Source: an uncultured Rhodospirillales bacterium
Lineage (GTDB): Bacteria > Pseudomonadota > Alphaproteobacteria > Acetobacterales > Acetobacteraceae
Reading direction: 5' to 3'
Assembly: GCA_903932545.1 (NCBI GenBank)
Contig: CAIZGT010000338.1
Coordinates: forward strand, 1 to 9,312
DNA: 9,312 nt
Part shown: positions 6,392 through 9,312 of the stretch, in pieces
How positions within the stretch are numbered: position 1 is the stretch's first letter
How the letters are laid out: each line of letters starts with the position of its first letter
Notes under the pieces: model-generated
What the model saw: only the letters and a program-made list of their open reading frames with translations
Told to the model about the DNA's origin: nothing
Database searches by the model: none
Position numbers and translations under genes: made by a program

Positions 6392-7386
6392 GCCGAAACC
6401 CTCTCTGCCAAATGACACGCAACGAAATGGCCGGGGCGTTTTTCTTCCACCGCCGGGGCAATCTGGCGGCAAGCCTCCACCGCAATCGCGCAGCGCCCGG
6501 CAAACGCACAGCCGGTGATGCGGCTGCGCAATGACGGCACCTGCCCCGGAATTTCGGCGAGCTTGGAGCGCCCCGCATCCGTGCCGTTGCTCTCAAGCGA
6601 CGAGCCCAATCGTGGCACCGCGCCGAGCAATCCGCGCGTGTAGGGGTGCTGTGGGTTGGCGTAGATTTCTTCCACGCTGCCCTCCTCCACCTTGCGCCCG
6701 GCATACATCACCACCACACGCTGCGCCATTTCGGCCACCACGCCGAGATCATGCGTGATCAGCATAATCGCCGAGCCAAGGCGGGATTGCAGGTCACGCA
6801 TCAGATCGAGAATTTGCGCCTGAATGGTCACGTCAAGCGCCGTGGTCGGCTCATCGGCAATCAGCAGCTTCGGATTACACGCCAGCGCAATCGCAATCAT
6901 CACGCGCTGGCGCATGCCGCCCGAAAGCTGGTGCGGATATTCCCGCACGCGGCGCTCAGGAGCCGGAATGCCGACAAGCGTGAGAATCTCCACCGCGCGC
7001 TGCTCCGCCTGCTTGGCCGAAAGCCCCTCATGCAGCCGCAAGCTCTCACCGATCTGCTTGCCGATGGTCAGCACCGGGTTCAGGCTGGTCATTGGCTCCT
7101 GAAAGATCATCGAAATATCTTTGCCGCGAATCTCGCGCATTTCGAGTTCAGAAAGCGCCAACAAATCGCGCCCCTCGAACATGATCCGCCCTGCCATCTT
7201 CCCCGGCGGGGTTGGGATCAGCCGCAAGATCGACATCGAGGTGACGGATTTGCCGCAGCCCGATTCCCCCACAATCGCCACCGTCTCCCCGGCGTTGATG
7301 GTGAAGCTCACCCCTTCCACCGCGCGCACCACGCCATCGGGCGTGCCGAAATGGGTTTGTAGGCTTTCAACAGATAACAGGGCCAT
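6388..7386 (-). CDS. Opp/Dpp-family ABC importer ATPase, first subunit (OppD/DppD-like)
   Basis: The 332-residue ATPase is the partner of the downstream OppF-like subunit. Walker A GESGCGKS is at 40-47, the Q-loop Gln at 96 (IFQEP), the signature LSGGMRQR at 154-161, Walker B LLIADEPTTALD at 174-185 and the switch His at 212. All residues needed for hydrolysis are present. The C-terminal region has Cys293, Cys299, Cys306 and Cys324, a CX5CX6C array plus a distal Cys, nearly identical in spacing to the partner subunit. The ATG shares one base with the TGA of the upstream permease gene, so translation is probably coupled; there is no strong ribosome site. The substrate cannot be read from the ATPase. 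Confidence 0.93.
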   Translation of the reverse strand: MALLSVESLQTHFGTPDGVVRAVEGVSFTINAGETVAIVGESGCGKSVTSMSILRLIPTPPGKMAGRIMFEGRDLLALSELEMREIRGKDISMIFQEPMTSLNPVLTIGKQIGESLRLHEGLSAKQAEQRAVEILTLVGIPAPERRVREYPHQLSGGMRQRVMIAIALACNPKLLIADEPTTALDVTIQAQILDLMRDLQSRLGSAIMLITHDLGVVAEMAQRVVVMYAGRKVEEGSVEEIYANPQHPYTRGLLGAVPRLGSSLESNGTDAGRSKLAEIPGQVPSLRSRITGCAFAGRCAIAVEACRQIAPAVEEKRPGHFVACHLAERVSA

Positions 7387-8291
7387 CAGATACGCTTTGC
7401 CAAACGCGGGTCGAGCGCATCGCGCAGCCCGTCACCCAGGAGATTGACCGCAAGAACGGTCAACGAGAGGAAAATCGCCGGAAAGAACACAATGAACGGC
7501 TTCACCTGCCACAGCGCGCGGCCCTCCGCCATGATATTGCCCCAGCTGGGAATATTCGGCGGCGTGCCTGCACCGATAAAAGACAATGTGGCCTCGGCGA
7601 GCATGGCGGATGCACAAATGAACGTCGCCTGCACAATCAGCGGTGCCAAAGTATTGGGCAGAATATGCCGCCAGATGATATTCGGCACCCGCGTGCCCGA
7701 CGCAATCGCCGCCTCAACATAAGCCTGCTCACGCAACGACAGCACCACACCACGCACCAGCCGCGCCACGCGCGGGATTTCCGCCACCGAGATTGCAATC
7801 ACCACGTTCTGCACCGATGCCCCGATCAGCGCCATCAATGCAATTGCCAGCAGAATTGAGGGAATGGACATCAACCCGTCCATAATCCGCATCACCACCG
7901 CATCCAGAATGCGTACAAACCCGGCACACAACCCAATCAACAGCCCAATCGCCGAAGACACCCCCGCCACAGCAAACCCCACCGTTAGCGAGACGCGGGT
8001 GCCATACAACACGCGCGAATAGATATCGCGGCCCAGCATGTCCGTCCCAAACCAATAAAGTTCAGACGGCGCGCGGGTGCGTTTGGACGGCGCAATCGCG
8101 GTTGGGTCCACCGTCCACAGCAGCGGGGCGAGAACAGCAATCGCCAAAATCAGCCCCAGTAGCACGCCACCGATCACAATGGTGGGATAGCGATGCACAA
8201 ACATCGCAACCTTCCCACGCGCCTTGCGCGGTGGCAGCACATCCGGCAGGTCTGGCGCTGCCGCGTATCCGGAAAAGAGCCAGGAACTCAA
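7386..8291 (-). CDS. Opp/Dpp-family ABC importer permease, second subunit (OppC/DppC-like)
   Basis: This 301-residue inner-membrane protein has about six membrane segments; the first spans roughly residues 37-60. The family block FGTDMLGRDIYSRVLYGTR (81-99) follows the first periplasmic part. The cytoplasmic EAA loop, EAAIASG at 193-199 with LP at 211-212, docks on an ATPase. LSFIGAGTPP (236-245) and LLGDGLRDALDPR near the end are also typical. The proposed start is TTG at 8291: it overlaps the stop of the upstream permease by four bases (TTGA) and has GAGGA (8299-8303) seven bases upstream. The first ATG in frame (8204) also has a purine-rich site, GGAAGG, and would remove 29 cytoplasmic residues without touching the membrane core, so the start is not certain. 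Confidence 0.9.
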   Translation of the reverse strand: MSSWLFSGYAAAPDLPDVLPPRKARGKVAMFVHRYPTIVIGGVLLGLILAIAVLAPLLWTVDPTAIAPSKRTRAPSELYWFGTDMLGRDIYSRVLYGTRVSLTVGFAVAGVSSAIGLLIGLCAGFVRILDAVVMRIMDGLMSIPSILLAIALMALIGASVQNVVIAISVAEIPRVARLVRGVVLSLREQAYVEAAIASGTRVPNIIWRHILPNTLAPLIVQATFICASAMLAEATLSFIGAGTPPNIPSWGNIMAEGRALWQVKPFIVFFPAIFLSLTVLAVNLLGDGLRDALDPRLAKRI

Positions 8292-9229
8292 TATCTGATC
8301 CTCGGGTCAAACAGCGTGTAGAGCAAATCCACCGCCAAATTCACCAGCACATAAACAAAGCTAAACATCAGCACGACGCCCTGGATCACCGGGTAATCCC
8401 GCCGCAAAATCGCATCCACGGTCAGCCGCCCCAGGCCAGGAATGGCAAACACACTCTCCGTCACCACCGCCCCACCAATGAGTGCTGCAAACCCGATGCC
8501 CACGATGGTGATGATCGGCACCGCCGCGTTTTTCAGCGCATGCACAAACAAAATCGCGCGCTGCCCCACACCCTTGGCGCGCGCGGTGCGAATATAATCC
8601 TGGCTCAACACTTCGAGCATCGTCGCACGGGTGATGCGGGCAATCAGCGCCATATAGATCAAGCCGAGCGCAATCGCGGGCAGGATCAGGTTCAAGAACC
8701 ACGGCATGATGCCTTCAGACAGCGGCGTGTAGCCCTGCACCGGCACCCAATCGAGTTGGAGTGCGAACACATACGCCAACAAATATCCCACCACGAACAC
8801 AGGCACCGAAAAGCCGATGGTGGACAGGATCATCGCGAACCGATCAATCCAAGACCCCTGCTTCCACGCCGCCACCACACCCAGTGGGATTGCGAAGGTG
8901 AGCGAGATGATCAGCGTGATCACCATCAATGACAGCGTCGGCTCAATCCGCTGCCCGATCATCTTCGTCACCGGCAAATTGGTGAAAATGGAGTTGCCGA
9001 GATCGCCCCGCAGCACATCCCACACCCATGAAGCGAACCGCACCAGAAAGGGCCGATCCAGCCCAAGCGAGGCGCGGATGCGTTCGATATCGGCGGGGCT
9101 TGCCTGATCACCCGCGATGATCACCGCCGGATCACCTGGGGCGATATAGAGCAAGCTAAACACCAACAGCGCGACCACGGCCATAACCGGCAACGTGGCA
9201 GCAATGCGGCGGGCTATGTATGCGAGCAT
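8288..9229 (-). CDS. Opp/Dpp-family ABC importer permease, first subunit (OppB/DppB-like)
   Basis: This 313-residue inner-membrane protein is the first gene of the importer operon within the window. It starts MLAYIARRIAATLPV with a membrane segment at about 9-30, then a periplasmic part with APGDPA and GDLGNSIF. Further membrane segments lie near 98-120, 131-158, 180-200, 237-257 and 282-304. The ATPase-docking loop SQDYIRTARAKGV is at 209-221, followed by ALKNAAVPI. VFAIPGLGRL (260-269) and the ending LFDPRIRY are family hallmarks. GAAAGG-like purines are limited to GAAAGG at 9241-9246, 11 bases from the ATG, a rather long spacing. The gene for the solute-binding protein, expected directly upstream in such operons, is absent from the remaining 50 genomic bases. 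Confidence 0.93.
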   Translation of the reverse strand: MLAYIARRIAATLPVMAVVALLVFSLLYIAPGDPAVIIAGDQASPADIERIRASLGLDRPFLVRFASWVWDVLRGDLGNSIFTNLPVTKMIGQRIEPTLSLMVITLIISLTFAIPLGVVAAWKQGSWIDRFAMILSTIGFSVPVFVVGYLLAYVFALQLDWVPVQGYTPLSEGIMPWFLNLILPAIALGLIYMALIARITRATMLEVLSQDYIRTARAKGVGQRAILFVHALKNAAVPIITIVGIGFAALIGGAVVTESVFAIPGLGRLTVDAILRRDYPVIQGVVLMFSFVYVLVNLAVDLLYTLFDPRIRY

Positions 9230-9255
9230 ACTGTGGTCTGCCTTTCAGATCGTAG

Positions 9256-9272
9256 GGCGGGTGCAACCCGCC
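9256..9272. repeat. REP-like GC hairpin upstream of the first permease gene
   Basis: GGCGGGT (9256-9262) and ACCCGCC (9266-9272) are perfect 7-bp inverted arms around GCA, preceded by GTAG. Short GTAGGGCGGGT-type palindromes recur in many proteobacterial genomes. It lies 27 bases upstream of the permease start. If a binding-protein gene sits further upstream, this hairpin could stabilise or attenuate the transcript between them; that is inference. Confidence 0.4.
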
Positions 9273-9280
9273 GCCAGCCC

Positions 9281-9312
9281 AGATCGGAAGAGCACACGTC
9301 TGAACTCCAGTC
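9281..9312 (+). other. Illumina TruSeq adapter sequence (artefact, not genomic)
   Basis: The last 32 bases start AGATCGGAAGAGCACACGTC and continue exactly as the standard Illumina TruSeq 3' read-1 adapter, lacking only its final A. Such an exact match to the window end cannot be biological. It shows that the contig ends in untrimmed adapter read-through and that genomic sequence stops at about 9280. Confidence 0.97.

Noticed and set aside
6392..6472. 27-codon N-terminal extension of the OppF-like ATPase
   Set aside because: It overlaps the end of the preceding ATPase gene, adds Pro/Arg-rich residues unlike the family, and the ATG at 6391 gives the standard four-base overlap and normal N-terminus.

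Overview
The window is a GC-rich piece of a bacterial chromosome, most likely from an alphaproteobacterium. That placement is inferred from gene content: a form II coxSLM cluster, a glycine-zipper lipoprotein, a DHCW cupin, and an interspersed palindrome of the kind common in that class. It looks like the end of a draft contig, because the last 32 bases are Illumina TruSeq adapter and not genomic DNA. Real sequence ends at about 9280.

Layout, left to right. (1) 1-133, + strand: the 3' end of msrA (methionine sulfoxide reductase A). A perfect 14-bp hairpin separates it from a convergent gene. (2) 184-738, - strand: a glycine-zipper lipoprotein with a tyrosine-rich tail. A 17-bp operator-like palindrome lies just upstream of its ribosome-binding site. 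(3) 948-4700, - strand: a compact three-gene operon read coxS, coxL, coxM. It encodes the FeS, molybdopterin and FAD subunits of a molybdenum hydroxylase of the CO dehydrogenase family. The AYRGAGR active-site loop and the S-L-M order mark it as form II, so CO is not a safe substrate assignment. An intrinsic terminator follows coxM. (4) 4701-5044: a non-coding scar holding a degenerate interspersed palindrome and, on the + strand, a 42-codon remnant of a HicB-like antitoxin gene cut off beside the cupin gene. (5) 5045-9229, - strand: an operon read permease, permease, ATPase, ATPase, cupin. The first four genes overlap by 1-4 bases and form the membrane and motor parts of an Opp/Dpp-type peptide (or related solute) ABC importer. 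The small cupin follows after only 9 bp. The solute-binding protein is not in the window and probably lies upstream, beyond the contig end.

How the parts work together. CoxS, CoxL and CoxM should assemble into one cytoplasmic hydroxylase passing electrons from Mo to FeS to FAD. The two permeases and two ATPases should form one inner-membrane importer. The sequence does not show the substrate of either complex or any functional link between them. I did not find a clearly novel multi-gene system. The most interesting items are the broken antitoxin gene at a rearrangement scar, an intrinsic terminator facing antisense inside the cox operon, the operator-like palindrome, and the cupin attached to the importer operon.
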